DNA of 64,000 nt from Azohydromonas caseinilytica (GTDB lineage: Bacteria; Pseudomonadota; Gammaproteobacteria; Burkholderiales; Burkholderiaceae_C). Shown here piece after piece: positions 42,295 through 50,184 of this stretch; position 1 is the stretch's first letter; the number at the start of each line of letters is the position of its first letter. Under the pieces are notes generated by a model, which saw nothing but the letters and a program-made list of their open reading frames with translations, was not told the origin of the DNA and ran no database searches. The DNA is taken from positions 1-64,000 of the forward strand of contig NZ_JABBFW010000023.1 in NCBI RefSeq assembly GCF_012927045.1, in the 5' to 3' direction. The position numbers and the translations under genes are program-made.

Positions 42295-43338
42295 TCAGCC
42301 CAGCAGCTCGCGCAGTGCGGCCTCGAATGCCGGCCAGCGGTCCACGGGCAGAACGCCCGCGCTCAGCTCGACGACCGTACGGCCCTGGGCATCCGAGCGC
42401 AGCGTGGCCTGCCGGCCCGCCCCCAGGTCCACCTCGCGCACCGGGGAGTGGGACCGTCCCACCCCCTGCGGCCGCAGGCAGGCCGTCAGTGCGGCGTAGG
42501 CCTCGGCCGCGGTCCATGGCGAGCGGGTTCGGTCCGCCGCCCGGGCTGCGGCCAGCACCGTATCGGCGTCCTTCTCCAGCGCACGTTGCAGATCCGTGGC
42601 CCAGCGGAACTGGATGGCGTTGGGCGACGGAAAGGCGCCCACCACCTCCGACGGCAGCTGGGCAATGCGCAATGCCTTGCCGATGTCGCTGAGGCTGCGG
42701 CCGATGGCTGCAGCAAGCTGGCGGTTCGACGGAAACAGTCCCTCGTCCAGCGCGCGCAGGTACATGCGGCCCTGCTCCCAGGCCGACAGGCTCTGCCGCC
42801 CCCGGTTTTCGCGCTCCATGTGCACGAACAGCTCCTGGTCCGCCAGGTCCTGCACCACGCACAGCACCGGCAGGCCCAGTTCCAGGCAAGCGCGATGGCG
42901 CCGATGCCCGAACACGATCTCGTAGCGCGCTTCCACACCGCCCTCACCCGGGCGCGGCGACGCCAGGGGCCGGACCTTGATCGGTTGGACGTTGCCGCCG
43001 GCCTCCAGGATCTCGCGCTTGAGCTCCTCGAATTCCGCCCCCACGAAGGCGTCAGGATGCCGGTTCGCCCAGCGGCTGGGCACGATGCTGCGCGCGTCCA
43101 TCAGCTGCCCGCCGCGCTCGGCTTCCAGCTTGCGCACCTCGCCCTGCAGCGACTCGATGCGCTCTTCCAGCTTGGCGGTCTCGAACACGGTGGTGGCCAG
43201 CAACCCTACGCCGGTGCGCGGCACGTTGCGCGGCGCCGCCGGTGCGGCGGCCGGTGCCTCGTTGTCCTTGCGCACGTCCGGCAGCACGAAAGCAATGCCG
43301 GAGCCCTTCTTCTTCACGGGTGTTCCTTGCGAGGCCAT
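42295..43338 (-). CDS. parB: ParB-family partition protein
   Basis: This 347-aa protein would bind centromere sites and spread by a CTP switch. The N domain has YEIVFGHRRHRACLELGLPV (the GERRxRA box, with His for Glu) and MERENRGRQSLSAWEQGRMY (the ENxxR box). The central helix-turn-helix is SNRQLAAAIGRSLSDIGKAL. The C-terminal 90 residues include the palindrome-encoded VGRSH and a presumed dimer domain. The start MASQGTPVKKKGSG is one base after the parA stop, so the two are translated together. The palindromes at 40934, 41383, 42095 and 42448 are its probable targets. Confidence 0.93.
   Translation of the reverse strand: MASQGTPVKKKGSGIAFVLPDVRKDNEAPAAAPAAPRNVPRTGVGLLATTVFETAKLEERIESLQGEVRKLEAERGGQLMDARSIVPSRWANRHPDAFVGAEFEELKREILEAGGNVQPIKVRPLASPRPGEGGVEARYEIVFGHRRHRACLELGLPVLCVVQDLADQELFVHMERENRGRQSLSAWEQGRMYLRALDEGLFPSNRQLAAAIGRSLSDIGKALRIAQLPSEVVGAFPSPNAIQFRWATDLQRALEKDADTVLAAARAADRTRSPWTAAEAYAALTACLRPQGVGRSHSPVREVDLGAGRQATLRSDAQGRTVVELSAGVLPVDRWPAFEAALRELLG
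42448..42462. repeat. Partition-site-like palindrome, copy 4, inside parB
   Basis: Exact copy of GTGGGAC-C-GTCCCAC within the 3' part of the parB coding sequence, where the minus strand encodes Val-Gly-Arg-Ser-His. Its conservation within coding DNA argues for a binding function. Confidence 0.75.
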
Positions 43339-43339
43339 G

Positions 43340-44524
43340 TCAGGCTCCCAGTTGCTTGCGCCAGAAGGTCTGCGCCTGGTCCTCGATCAGCTCCACCAGC
43401 CGGTCGTAGGCCTCATAGGCGCGCTTGAAGGTGCGCGTCCCGGCATTGCCCGGGCTGCTGTCGTAGACCGTGCCAAACTCGGCGCTGGAGGTGCTGGCCG
43501 CCATGCTCTTGGGGATTTCCACCGGCAGCACCTTCTCGGCATAGGCCGCCGCCATCCACTCCCGCACCACCAGGCTGGCCTGGTCGGTGGACTCGACCTT
43601 GGCGGGCAGGATGTCGATGAAGGCAAACTCCTTGCTGCCGCCCCGGTTCTTCACCAGCTGGGTGGTGAGGTCGGAGAACAGGTCCCAGAACTGCGCGCTG
43701 GAGGCGAAATCCAGTGCATTCGGCGGCAGCGGCATGATGATCCCGTCGCTGGCCATCAGCGCGTTGATGGTGGTGTAGGACAGCGCAGGCGGGGTGTCGA
43801 TGATGATCACGTCGTAGTCGAGACGCACCGGGTCGATGCCGTAGTTCAGCACGTTCCAGAACTCGAACTTCGGGTCCTTGCTCTGCTTGGCCGGCAGTAC
43901 GAACTCGGCCGAGAACAGGAACGAGGCCGCGGCCACGAGGTCGATACCGTCCCAGTAGGTCGGCCGGATGGCATAGGTGATGTCGGCCTGGTCGCCGGTG
44001 AACAGCGGCAGCACCGTGTCATCGACGTTGACCTCCGAATCCGGCAGCAGCCCGAACAGCGTGGTCAGGCTGCCCTGCGGGTCGCAGTCGATCACCAGCA
44101 CGCGGTGCCCGCGCAGGTTCAGGCCCTGCGCCAGCGTCAGCGAGGTGGTGGTCTTGGTCACGCCGCCCTTGAAGTTGCCGATGGCGATGGTGACCGCCTC
44201 GGCCCCTTCGGGCCGCAGCTCTTCCTTGCGCACGTCGCGCACCCAGCACCGCGCCTCCTCCAGTGTGAACTCGCGCCGCGAGCCGGTGCTGTTGAGGCGG
44301 CCGCTGGGCAGATCGCCCTTGCGCACCCGGTAATCCACCTGGCCCTTGTCCAGCCCGGTCAAGGCCATCAGCTGCGTGGTGGAGAAGGTGGGCGCCTTCT
44401 TGCGCGCATCGGGGGCCAGCATGGCACCGCGCACCTGCGCCACGATGGACTTGACGCGCTCGGCCTGCTCGGCAATGGCCTCCAGGCTGATGCTGCGCGC
44501 ACCGTTGATCAACAGGGATTCCAC
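43340..44524 (-). CDS. parA: ParA-family partition ATPase with N-terminal DNA-binding domain
   Basis: This 394-aa type Ia ParA has an N-terminal winged or MerR-like helix-turn-helix (TTQLMALTGLDKGQVDYRVR then KGDLPSGRL), the deviant Walker A motif GNFKGGVTKTTTSLTLAQGL (about residues 120-140), Walker A' RVLVIDCDPQGSLTTLFG, and Walker B YDVIIIDTPPALSYTT. Type Ia ParAs drive plasmid segregation and repress their own promoter. The start was set at the GTG at 44524 (MESLLINGARS) because AGGA lies seven bases upstream; the ATG at 44554 has none. It is divergent from the initiator gene across the origin. Confidence 0.93.
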   Translation of the reverse strand: MESLLINGARSISLEAIAEQAERVKSIVAQVRGAMLAPDARKKAPTFSTTQLMALTGLDKGQVDYRVRKGDLPSGRLNSTGSRREFTLEEARCWVRDVRKEELRPEGAEAVTIAIGNFKGGVTKTTTSLTLAQGLNLRGHRVLVIDCDPQGSLTTLFGLLPDSEVNVDDTVLPLFTGDQADITYAIRPTYWDGIDLVAAASFLFSAEFVLPAKQSKDPKFEFWNVLNYGIDPVRLDYDVIIIDTPPALSYTTINALMASDGIIMPLPPNALDFASSAQFWDLFSDLTTQLVKNRGGSKEFAFIDILPAKVESTDQASLVVREWMAAAYAEKVLPVEIPKSMAASTSSAEFGTVYDSSPGNAGTRTFKRAYEAYDRLVELIEDQAQTFWRKQLGA

Positions 44525-44628
44525 AAACAGTCCTTTCACGCGCCGAAGTTGCAACAGCGGCGGATTCTATAGAGAACGCGAATCGAGTCAGTACACGCTG
44601 AAACTGCGTCTTGCTCTGACGGCAATGC

Positions 44629-44641
44629 GGAAAAGCCGGAC
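44629..44641 (-). repeat. Inverted iteron near the parA side of the origin
   Basis: The minus strand reads GTCCGGCTTTTCC, an exact consensus iteron in the orientation opposite to the main array, about 105 bases upstream of the parA start. It could serve to control parA by the initiator or as an extra origin site. Confidence 0.7.
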
Positions 44642-44716
44642 GCTTTGCAGCGCTCCCAAGGCTTGCTCAAGGTCGTCGGATCTTCAAAGAAGTTCAACAA
44701 TTCAAGATTTCGGGCC

Positions 44717-44765
44717 TGTGGAAAACCGAATTTTATTCAATAAAAACAATGACTTATGTGAATGA
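44717..44765. other. DnaA-box-like word and AT-rich unwinding region
   Basis: TGTGGAAAA matches the complement of the DnaA box (TGTGGATAA) at eight of nine positions. Right after it the sequence is mostly A and T (for example GAATTTTATTCAATAAAAAC), in strong contrast to the GC-rich surroundings. This is the expected form of a DNA unwinding element next to an iteron array. Confidence 0.65.
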
Positions 44766-44768
44766 ACC

Positions 44769-45149
44769 GTCCGGCATTTCCCAAGGATGCGTCCCGGAAC
44801 GGGCCGGGATGCGTCCGGCAATTCCGGCGAACTGTCTGGCCGTTCGCGAAACGTCCTGGTTTTCCAGCCCAGCGCGTCGTCCGAGGCGATATAGAGACAT
44901 TCACGGCTTTCAAATGCACCGTTGAACCCAAACCGATGCCCTGGCAAGTCTCCAACTGTCCGGCTTCTCCGGGCCCGGTCGGCCATGGGCTACGGGTCAA
45001 GCGTCCGCCTTTTTGACGGGCTGCCAAGTCGCCAAACCAGCGCATGTGTCCGGCTTTTCGGGGGCTTCCGCCCGTGAACTGTCGCCTGAGGACGTAGAAG
45101 TTGCGCGCCACGGCTTTGTCAAATCGCATGGCATGTGTCCGGCTTTTCC
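44769..45149 (+). repeat. Iteron array, consensus GTCCGGCTTTTCC
   Basis: Copies start at 44769, 44791 (degenerate), 44813, 44834, 44853, 44958, 45003, 45048 and 45137. The copy at 45137 is exact; those at 44769, 44958 and 45048 differ at one base; 44813, 44853 and 45003 at two or three; 44834 is weaker. Most start-to-start distances are near multiples of 22 bases (22, 22, 21, 19, 105, 45, 45, 89), so the sites lie on one face of the helix. Confidence 0.82.
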
Positions 45150-45184
45150 AGGACAGAAGCGTGCTGCTCCACTTGAGCTGTCCA

Positions 45185-45197
45185 GGACCAGCCGGAC
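45185..45197 (-). promoter_or_regulatory. Inverted iteron overlapping the rep promoter (autoregulatory operator)
   Basis: The minus strand reads GTCCGGCTGGTCC, 11 of 13 bases of the iteron consensus, ending 13 bases before the rep ATG. An iteron-like operator at the initiator promoter is the usual means of autorepression in iteron plasmids. Confidence 0.65.
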
Positions 45198-45209
45198 ATA
45201 TACTTCGGC

Positions 45210-46556
45210 ATGGCGAAGTCCTCGATCCCGGCGAAGAAGGAAGCACCGGCCGGCACGTTGAACAAGCCGGTGGCGGCGCTGGCCATCGTGCCGCTGAACA
45301 AGAGCCTGACGCTCACCGCGCGCAAGGCCTACAACGTGATGCTGCACATCGCGCAGCGTCAGGGCGATACCGGCGATGCCGGCTTCAGCGCGCCGCTCAA
45401 TGCCATCCTGCGCGGCTTCGGCGTGGGCTCCAACGTCGCCACCGACGCCAAGCGCTACATCGAGCAGATGATGTCCACCAAGATCGAGTGGCGCCCGCTG
45501 AGCCGGGGTGAGCAGTGGAGCCTGCCGTCTGCGGAAACTTCGGCCGCGGCGGGGGAGGGCGAGGCGGTGGAGGCGCGCGACGAGCTGCGCATGTTCAACA
45601 TGCTTTCCGAGGTGCGGCTCTACAAGAAGAACGGCGAGAACTGGGTCACCTGGTTCTACCCGCCCACCATCAAGCAGCAGATGCTGGGCCCCAACCGCTG
45701 GGCGCGGCTGGAGCTGGAGACCATTGCCCGGCTGGGCACCTACACCGCGGTGGCGCTGTACGAGATCTGCGCCCGCTACCGCGACAACCCCGGCGGCGTG
45801 ACGCTGCGCCAGCACTGGAGCTGGTGGGTGGCGGTGCTCAAGGGCTCGGAGCTGGCGCGCCAGCGCGAGTGGCGCAAGTTCAAGAACGAGTTCGTCAGCC
45901 CGGCGATCCGCGACATCAACGAGGTCAGCGACATCGAGATCGAGCTGCTCGAATACAAGGAGGGCAGGGCCATCGCCGAGGTGCAGTTCGCCGTGCGCCG
46001 CAAGCAGGGCCTGGAGGCCGCGCCGCGCATCGAGCAGCCGGCCGACGTGGCGCAGGTGTCGCGCGCGCTGGCACTGGGCATCCGCGAGGCCGACGTGGAC
46101 GCCTTCATCGAGCGCTACGGCGAAGCCGCGGTGGGTCGGGCGCTGGACGCGATGCAGCGCTACGCCGGCAGTGCCGCCAGCAAGCCCATCCTCAACAAGG
46201 CGGCCTACCTGAAGACCATCCTGGCCGGGCTGGAGAACGAGGCCCGGGGCAGCCTGCCCGCGGCGCCCGGCTCGTCTGCCGCACCGGCTGCGCCGCGGAC
46301 GCCGCCACTGCCCGGCGCGGCTGCGCCTGCGGTGCAGGACGAGCGCGCCCAGGCGCTGGCCCAGGCGCGGCAGGCCTTCGAGGCGCTGGCCGAGGCGGAA
46401 CAGGCCGCGTGGATGGCGCGGCTGCGCGCGCATGTGCTGGCCACCGGCACGGCCTCGCCCACGCTGCTGCGCCGCCTCGATGCGCGGCAGTGGCAGTCGC
46501 CGCTGGTCCTGGCCAGCATGGCGCGCTTCTACCTGGAGCAGCAGGGCCGTTCCTGA
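45210..46556 (+). CDS. Replication initiator protein (Rep_3/RepA type)
   Basis: This 448-aa initiator has two winged-helix domains. The first (about residues 25-140) includes LNKSLTLTARKAYNVMLHIA and GVGSNVATDAKRYIEQMMST, followed by RLYKKNGENWVTWFYPPTIK. The second (about 165-290) includes YTAVALYEICARYRDNPGGV, WSWWVAVLKG and EWRKFKNEFVSPAIRDINEV. Both patterns are typical of initiators of beta-proteobacterial megaplasmids and chromids. The C-terminal 150 residues are Ala/Pro-rich with a helical end. The ATG at 45210 has a poor ribosome-binding site, consistent with low expression. Confidence 0.9.
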   Translation: MAKSSIPAKKEAPAGTLNKPVAALAIVPLNKSLTLTARKAYNVMLHIAQRQGDTGDAGFSAPLNAILRGFGVGSNVATDAKRYIEQMMSTKIEWRPLSRGEQWSLPSAETSAAAGEGEAVEARDELRMFNMLSEVRLYKKNGENWVTWFYPPTIKQQMLGPNRWARLELETIARLGTYTAVALYEICARYRDNPGGVTLRQHWSWWVAVLKGSELARQREWRKFKNEFVSPAIRDINEVSDIEIELLEYKEGRAIAEVQFAVRRKQGLEAAPRIEQPADVAQVSRALALGIREADVDAFIERYGEAAVGRALDAMQRYAGSAASKPILNKAAYLKTILAGLENEARGSLPAAPGSSAAPAAPRTPPLPGAAAPAVQDERAQALAQARQAFEALAEAEQAAWMARLRAHVLATGTASPTLLRRLDARQWQSPLVLASMARFYLEQQGRS

Positions 46557-46599
46557 AGGCGGCCGGGCGCACGCAGCCCATGGCCGGACCGCTGCCGAT

Positions 46600-47406
46600 T
46601 CAGTTCGCGAGCGCCCGTCCCGCAACGCGGCGGCGCAGCAGCACCAGCAGCCCCAGGCCTGTACCCGTCAGCAGCAGTGCGGAGGGCTCGGGCACGGTCG
46701 TGACTTGCACGCGGAAGGCGCCGGCGTTGTTGCTCCACTCCGCGCCGTCCATGGTGCCCAGGAACAGCCGCGTCGCGCCCTCCGGGGCGAAGAAGCGCTG
46801 CTCGCGGCCGGAGCCGCGCCCGGTGAGCCCATCGCCGATGAAGAACGGCTGCTGCAGCTCGGGATGGAGGCTCAGAAAAGCGCGGCCCAGCCCCGCGGAC
46901 GAGAAGTCCAGCATGGCCGGCGTCGCCTGCGCATCGGGTGGGTTGGGGCCCAGGAACACGCCGATCAGCGAATTGATGGGCGCGCGCACGTCGGACAGGC
47001 CGTTGAACGGCCGGTGGTTGAAGACGTCGGCCGCGCCGTTCTGCCCCGCGATGGGGCCGTCGGGACCAGGGAAGGCCCGGCCGCAATCCGGGCAGCAGAT
47101 GACGCTCGGACTGTCCGCGCCGCAGTTGGCCACGGCGCCGGTCACGCGGAAGGACAGAGCGCGTGAGCCCCGCAGTTCCAGCCCCTGCACCAGGACCGGC
47201 GACTGGAAGGGCGCCGTATCGAACTCGTCCACGGTGCCGGCCGGAGCGCCGGCCAGCCAGGGGTTGGATGTGCCGGGTACGTGGACCCGGATGGTGGCGC
47301 CGGCCAGCGACGAGGCCAGCGCCAGCAGAGCCACGAGAGCCAGACGCAGGAGCCGGGGCATGAGCAAGCCCGCCGGCGGCGGTGCATGAAAGGCATGAGC
47401 ACGCAT
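46600..47406 (-). CDS. PEP-CTERM sorting-domain protein
   Basis: This 268-aa exported protein has a signal peptide (LLRLALVALLALASSLAGA). It ends VPEPSALLLTGTGLGLLVLL followed by three Arg, the PEP-CTERM signal for exosortase sorting. The mature domain contains ICCPDCG and ends EGATRLFLGTMDGAEWSNNA then GAFRVQV, reminiscent of LecA-like galactose-binding domains found in such proteins. The ATG at 47406 has GGAGG nine bases upstream. No exosortase gene is in the window, so sorting must depend on another locus. A role in the extracellular matrix is likely by family. Confidence 0.85.
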   Translation of the reverse strand: MRAHAFHAPPPAGLLMPRLLRLALVALLALASSLAGATIRVHVPGTSNPWLAGAPAGTVDEFDTAPFQSPVLVQGLELRGSRALSFRVTGAVANCGADSPSVICCPDCGRAFPGPDGPIAGQNGAADVFNHRPFNGLSDVRAPINSLIGVFLGPNPPDAQATPAMLDFSSAGLGRAFLSLHPELQQPFFIGDGLTGRGSGREQRFFAPEGATRLFLGTMDGAEWSNNAGAFRVQVTTVPEPSALLLTGTGLGLLVLLRRRVAGRALAN

Positions 47407-47701
47407 GAGCCTGATCCTCCAGTCCGGGGTGGAAATGGAGGAGGCAGAGTAGGAAGCGGCCCATGCCCGGCACATCCCGCCCGTGGGCTGGCTGGAGGCG
47501 GGGGGTACGGAAACATGCAGTCGCAGGCGTCAGGACCCTGCAGCGCCTGTCCCACCCCGCTTGCACTTCAGTACGTTCGCACGCGGCTGTTCAGGTAGCT
47601 GTGACCGGAAGTGAGCGCGCCGACGGCAGCGCCAGTGCCAGGCTGGCGCCGTGCCCGGCGCGATTGCGGATCAGGGCGCGCGGGGCGCGCCCGGCAGTTC
47701 A

Positions 47702-47956
47702 TCAGGCCGGGCGTGCCTGGGCGATCTGCGCCAGCGCTGCCTGCAGGCCGGCCACGCCGCCCACGCGCTGGTCGTTGATGAAGACCTGCGGCATCTGCCG
47801 CACGCCGGGGCCGCAGCGCTCGTAGAAGGCCAGGCGCTGCGCCTCGTCATCGATCTGGATGACCTCAAAGGGCAGTCCGCGGCTCTCCAGCAGCTTCTTG
47901 GCGGTGTCGCACTGGGGGCAGGCGCTCTTGCTGTAGACGACGATCTTGAGGTTCAT
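47702..47956 (-). CDS. Glutaredoxin-family protein
   Basis: This 84-aa thiol-disulfide oxidoreductase has the redox motif YSKSACPQCDTAKKLLESRG (Cys13 and Cys16) and the cis-Pro and glutathione-binding segments RQMPQVFINDQRVGGVAGLQ. CPQC differs from the classical CPYC. The start MNLKIVVYS at 47956 removes a basic upstream extension. It lies 61 bases downstream of the UspA-hemerythrin gene on the same strand and may be co-transcribed as part of a stress group. Confidence 0.88.
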   Translation of the reverse strand: MNLKIVVYSKSACPQCDTAKKLLESRGLPFEVIQIDDEAQRLAFYERCGPGVRQMPQVFINDQRVGGVAGLQAALAQIAQARPA

Positions 47957-48017
47957 GGCGGCTTGCAAAAAGGCGCGAGTATCGCCGCCCCCGGCGCGCC
48001 GGGCCGGCCGCGCGGGC

Positions 48018-49034
48018 TCAGTGCGGCACCCAGCGCGCGATGCGGGCAAACAGCTTCTTCAGGTCCTCGGCCTCGTAGCGGCCCAGGCCCGGATCGTCGT
48101 TGGCGGCGAAGGCGTCCGCGATCTCCTGCCAGTCGGGCTCCAGCAGGTGCTGGCGCGCCAGCGCCAGCAGCGGGCCTTCCTCCTGCGTCATGTGGGCCCA
48201 CAGCGCGGTGGCGAAGGTCTGCACCGTGTCCTGCAGCGCCGGCAACGCCTCCGGCGCGCCGGCGGCGCAGCGGTCCACCAGCCGCGTCATGCGCCGCACC
48301 GCCTCGTACTCGGCCTCGTGCTGGCGCTCCAGCTCCTCCAGCAGCGTCTGTGCGCCGGGGTGGCGCTGCAGCAGCCGCGCGTGCAGGTGGCGCTCTTCCT
48401 TGGGATGGTGCAGCCGCTCCGGAAAGTCGCGCAGGTACTGCAGCATGGGCCGCAGCGTCACCACGTCCAGTCGCCCGCCCTGGCGCGCCTCGGCCACCAG
48501 GGCCAGCATGCCCTTGACCACCACCGCCATGGAGCGGTGCTCGTCGAGCAGCGCGGCCGTGGCGCGCTCGGCCGCCGTCAGCGGCTCGTCGCGCTCGATG
48601 CGCGTCACCAGCACCGGCATCTTGGCCTGGCGCAGCACCTTCTCGGTGTGCGAGCCATGCCGCCAGGTGCGCATGCCGCGCAGGCCGTGCGAGGCCATCA
48701 CGATCAGGTCGCAGCCCAGCTCCTGGGCCACCTCCAGGATCGCCTGCGCGGGCCGCTCGGTGATGCGGGCCTGGGTGGCGCAGGGCACGCCCAGCGCGGC
48801 GGCCTCGGCCTGGGCCTTGCCCAGCAGCGCGTCGCTGTCGCCCTGCGCCTCCAGCGCGAACAAGGCCGGATGGAAGTCGCGCAGCTGCGCGCCCTCGCCG
48901 GTGGCGCCAAGGTCGGGCCTGGCATGGAAGAAAGTGATGCGCGCCCCCAGGCGCTGCGCAAGCTGCGTGGCTTGCGCAATGTTCAGGGTGGACAGCGCGG
49001 AGCCGTCCACCGGCACGAGCAGGTGCTGGTACAT
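48018..49034 (-). CDS. Universal stress protein fused to a hemerythrin-like domain
   Basis: This 338-aa protein has a UspA domain (about residues 1-145) with MYQHLLVPVDGSALSTLNIA and the ATP-binding motif MASHGLRGMRTWRHGSHTEK. A hemerythrin HHE domain (about 170-310) follows, with LHHPKEERHLHARL, LERQHEAEYEAVRRM and LWAHMTQEEGPLL supplying the His and Glu di-iron ligands. It ends with a short acidic tail. Such a fusion could sense oxygen, nitric oxide or redox state through the iron site and respond through the nucleotide domain. The ATG at 49034 has a weak ribosome-binding site. Confidence 0.85.
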   Translation of the reverse strand: MYQHLLVPVDGSALSTLNIAQATQLAQRLGARITFFHARPDLGATGEGAQLRDFHPALFALEAQGDSDALLGKAQAEAAALGVPCATQARITERPAQAILEVAQELGCDLIVMASHGLRGMRTWRHGSHTEKVLRQAKMPVLVTRIERDEPLTAAERATAALLDEHRSMAVVVKGMLALVAEARQGGRLDVVTLRPMLQYLRDFPERLHHPKEERHLHARLLQRHPGAQTLLEELERQHEAEYEAVRRMTRLVDRCAAGAPEALPALQDTVQTFATALWAHMTQEEGPLLALARQHLLEPDWQEIADAFAANDDPGLGRYEAEDLKKLFARIARWVPH

Positions 49035-49166
49035 GACAAAACTGAGACACAACCAGCCGCCAGTGTGGCCGTGCGCGGGCGCCGCCGGCTGGACCTGTCT
49101 CAAGCCCGCCACGCCGGCGCGCCGGCCGGCGTGAAGGGCGCACGAAGCTGCGGTGCGCCGCGCGGC

Positions 49167-49412
49167 TTAATGCGGCGCCTGGACGTGCAGCAAGGCGTTG
49201 AGCTGGTCCACCAGCGGCACCCAGTCCGCGTCGTCGTGGAACTCCTCGTTCAGGAACTGCGCCTGCGCAGGCGTCCAGAAGGGTGCGTCGGCCAGCCGCA
49301 TGCCTTGGGGCAGCGGCCGGTGCATCTCGATGAAGCGCTCGATCTCGGCCCTGGAGCTGGGCAGTCCCAGCTGATCGAACAGCTCTTTCAGGTCGTGGTT
49401 TGGAAGTTCCAT
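49167..49412 (-). CDS. DUF2789 family protein
   Basis: This 81-aa protein begins MELPNHDLKELFDQLGLPSS and contains FIEMHRPLPQGMRLADAPFW followed by TPAQAQFLNEEFHDDADW, the DUF2789 pattern. It is acidic, soluble and without cysteines. The ATG at 49412 has AAGGG upstream. Function unknown; it sits among stress-related genes on the same strand. Confidence 0.82.
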   Translation of the reverse strand: MELPNHDLKELFDQLGLPSSRAEIERFIEMHRPLPQGMRLADAPFWTPAQAQFLNEEFHDDADWVPLVDQLNALLHVQAPH

Positions 49413-49512
49413 GGCGGTGCCTTTCCCTTGCATTGGTCGAACGGGCGGGTGGCGCCACGGCGCATCCATGGGCCGGCCCTGCACCGCCCGGGCAAAGCCC
49501 GGGCCCGCCTCT

Positions 49513-50040
49513 TCAATGCATGCGCACCTGGCCGTGGTCACCCATGTCCTTGGGTGGCTGGCCGGTCAGGGCCGCGCGCGCCATCTTGTAGAGCTGCACC
49601 GGCTTGCTCTCCTTGACGTCCCAGTACTCGGCGTGCGTGATGCGCACGCGCACCAGCACCACGTCCGGATCGTCCGGGCCGTTGGGGAACCAGGCCTGGG
49701 TGGGCGTGTTCCACAGCGCGCGGCGCAGCTGCGGGTCCTTCACCGCCTCGGCCAGGCCCGACACCGACACGTAGGTGTCGCTGGAGGTGTCGGCATAGGC
49801 GACGTTGACCTGCTGCTCGCGCTGCACGTCGGCAAAGGGCTCGCTGCTGCGCGACATGAAGAACCACAGCGCATCGGCCTCCTCGTCGCGGCGGTTCTGC
49901 GTCGTCATGGGGCGCGAGTGCAGATGGCCGTTCTCATGGCGCGTGGTGAACATGCCGAAGCGCATGCCCTTGATCATGTCCCACAACTTGCCGATGTCCT
50001 GGGTGTCCTGACTTGCGGTGGTGGGGTGTTGGCTGCCCAT
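49513..50040 (-). CDS. Pyridoxamine 5'-phosphate oxidase-like (general stress protein 26-type) flavoprotein
   Basis: This 175-aa protein has a split beta-barrel FMN-binding fold: LWDMIKGMRFGMFTTRHENG, HLHSRPMTTQNRRDEEADAL then WFFMSRSS, VNVAYADTSSDTYVSVSGLA, and FPNGPDDPDVVLVRVRITHA. These match the bacterial general stress 26 group that binds FMN or F420-like cofactors. The true substrate is unknown. A GGAAG ribosome-binding site precedes the ATG. It is divergent from the NfeD gene, with 144 bases between starts. Confidence 0.85.
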   Translation of the reverse strand: MGSQHPTTASQDTQDIGKLWDMIKGMRFGMFTTRHENGHLHSRPMTTQNRRDEEADALWFFMSRSSEPFADVQREQQVNVAYADTSSDTYVSVSGLAEAVKDPQLRRALWNTPTQAWFPNGPDDPDVVLVRVRITHAEYWDVKESKPVQLYKMARAALTGQPPKDMGDHGQVRMH

Positions 50041-50184
50041 GCGTGCTTCCTTGTTGATGGTGGGCCGGAGCCCGGAAGCCGGAACTCGGCAAGGCCCATT
50101 CCCGCACGGGTGGCGCGGGCGTCACTCCCTGCCGGGCACCGGCGCGGCTGGCCGCGCCACTGCGGCGGGCGTAGCATCCCCGGC

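Larger units (their letters stand above)
44525..45209. other. Replication origin (oriV) between parA and the initiator gene
   Basis: This 685-base region lies between divergent parA and rep. It contains about ten 13-bp iterons close to GTCCGGCTTTTCC, an AT-rich stretch at 44726-44765 and a DnaA-box-like TGTGGAAAA at 44717-44725. It has no supported gene. Iterons upstream of a Rep_3-type initiator, plus a DnaA box and AT-rich DNA, are the standard parts of an iteron-controlled origin. It must also contain the parA and rep promoters. Confidence 0.85.
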
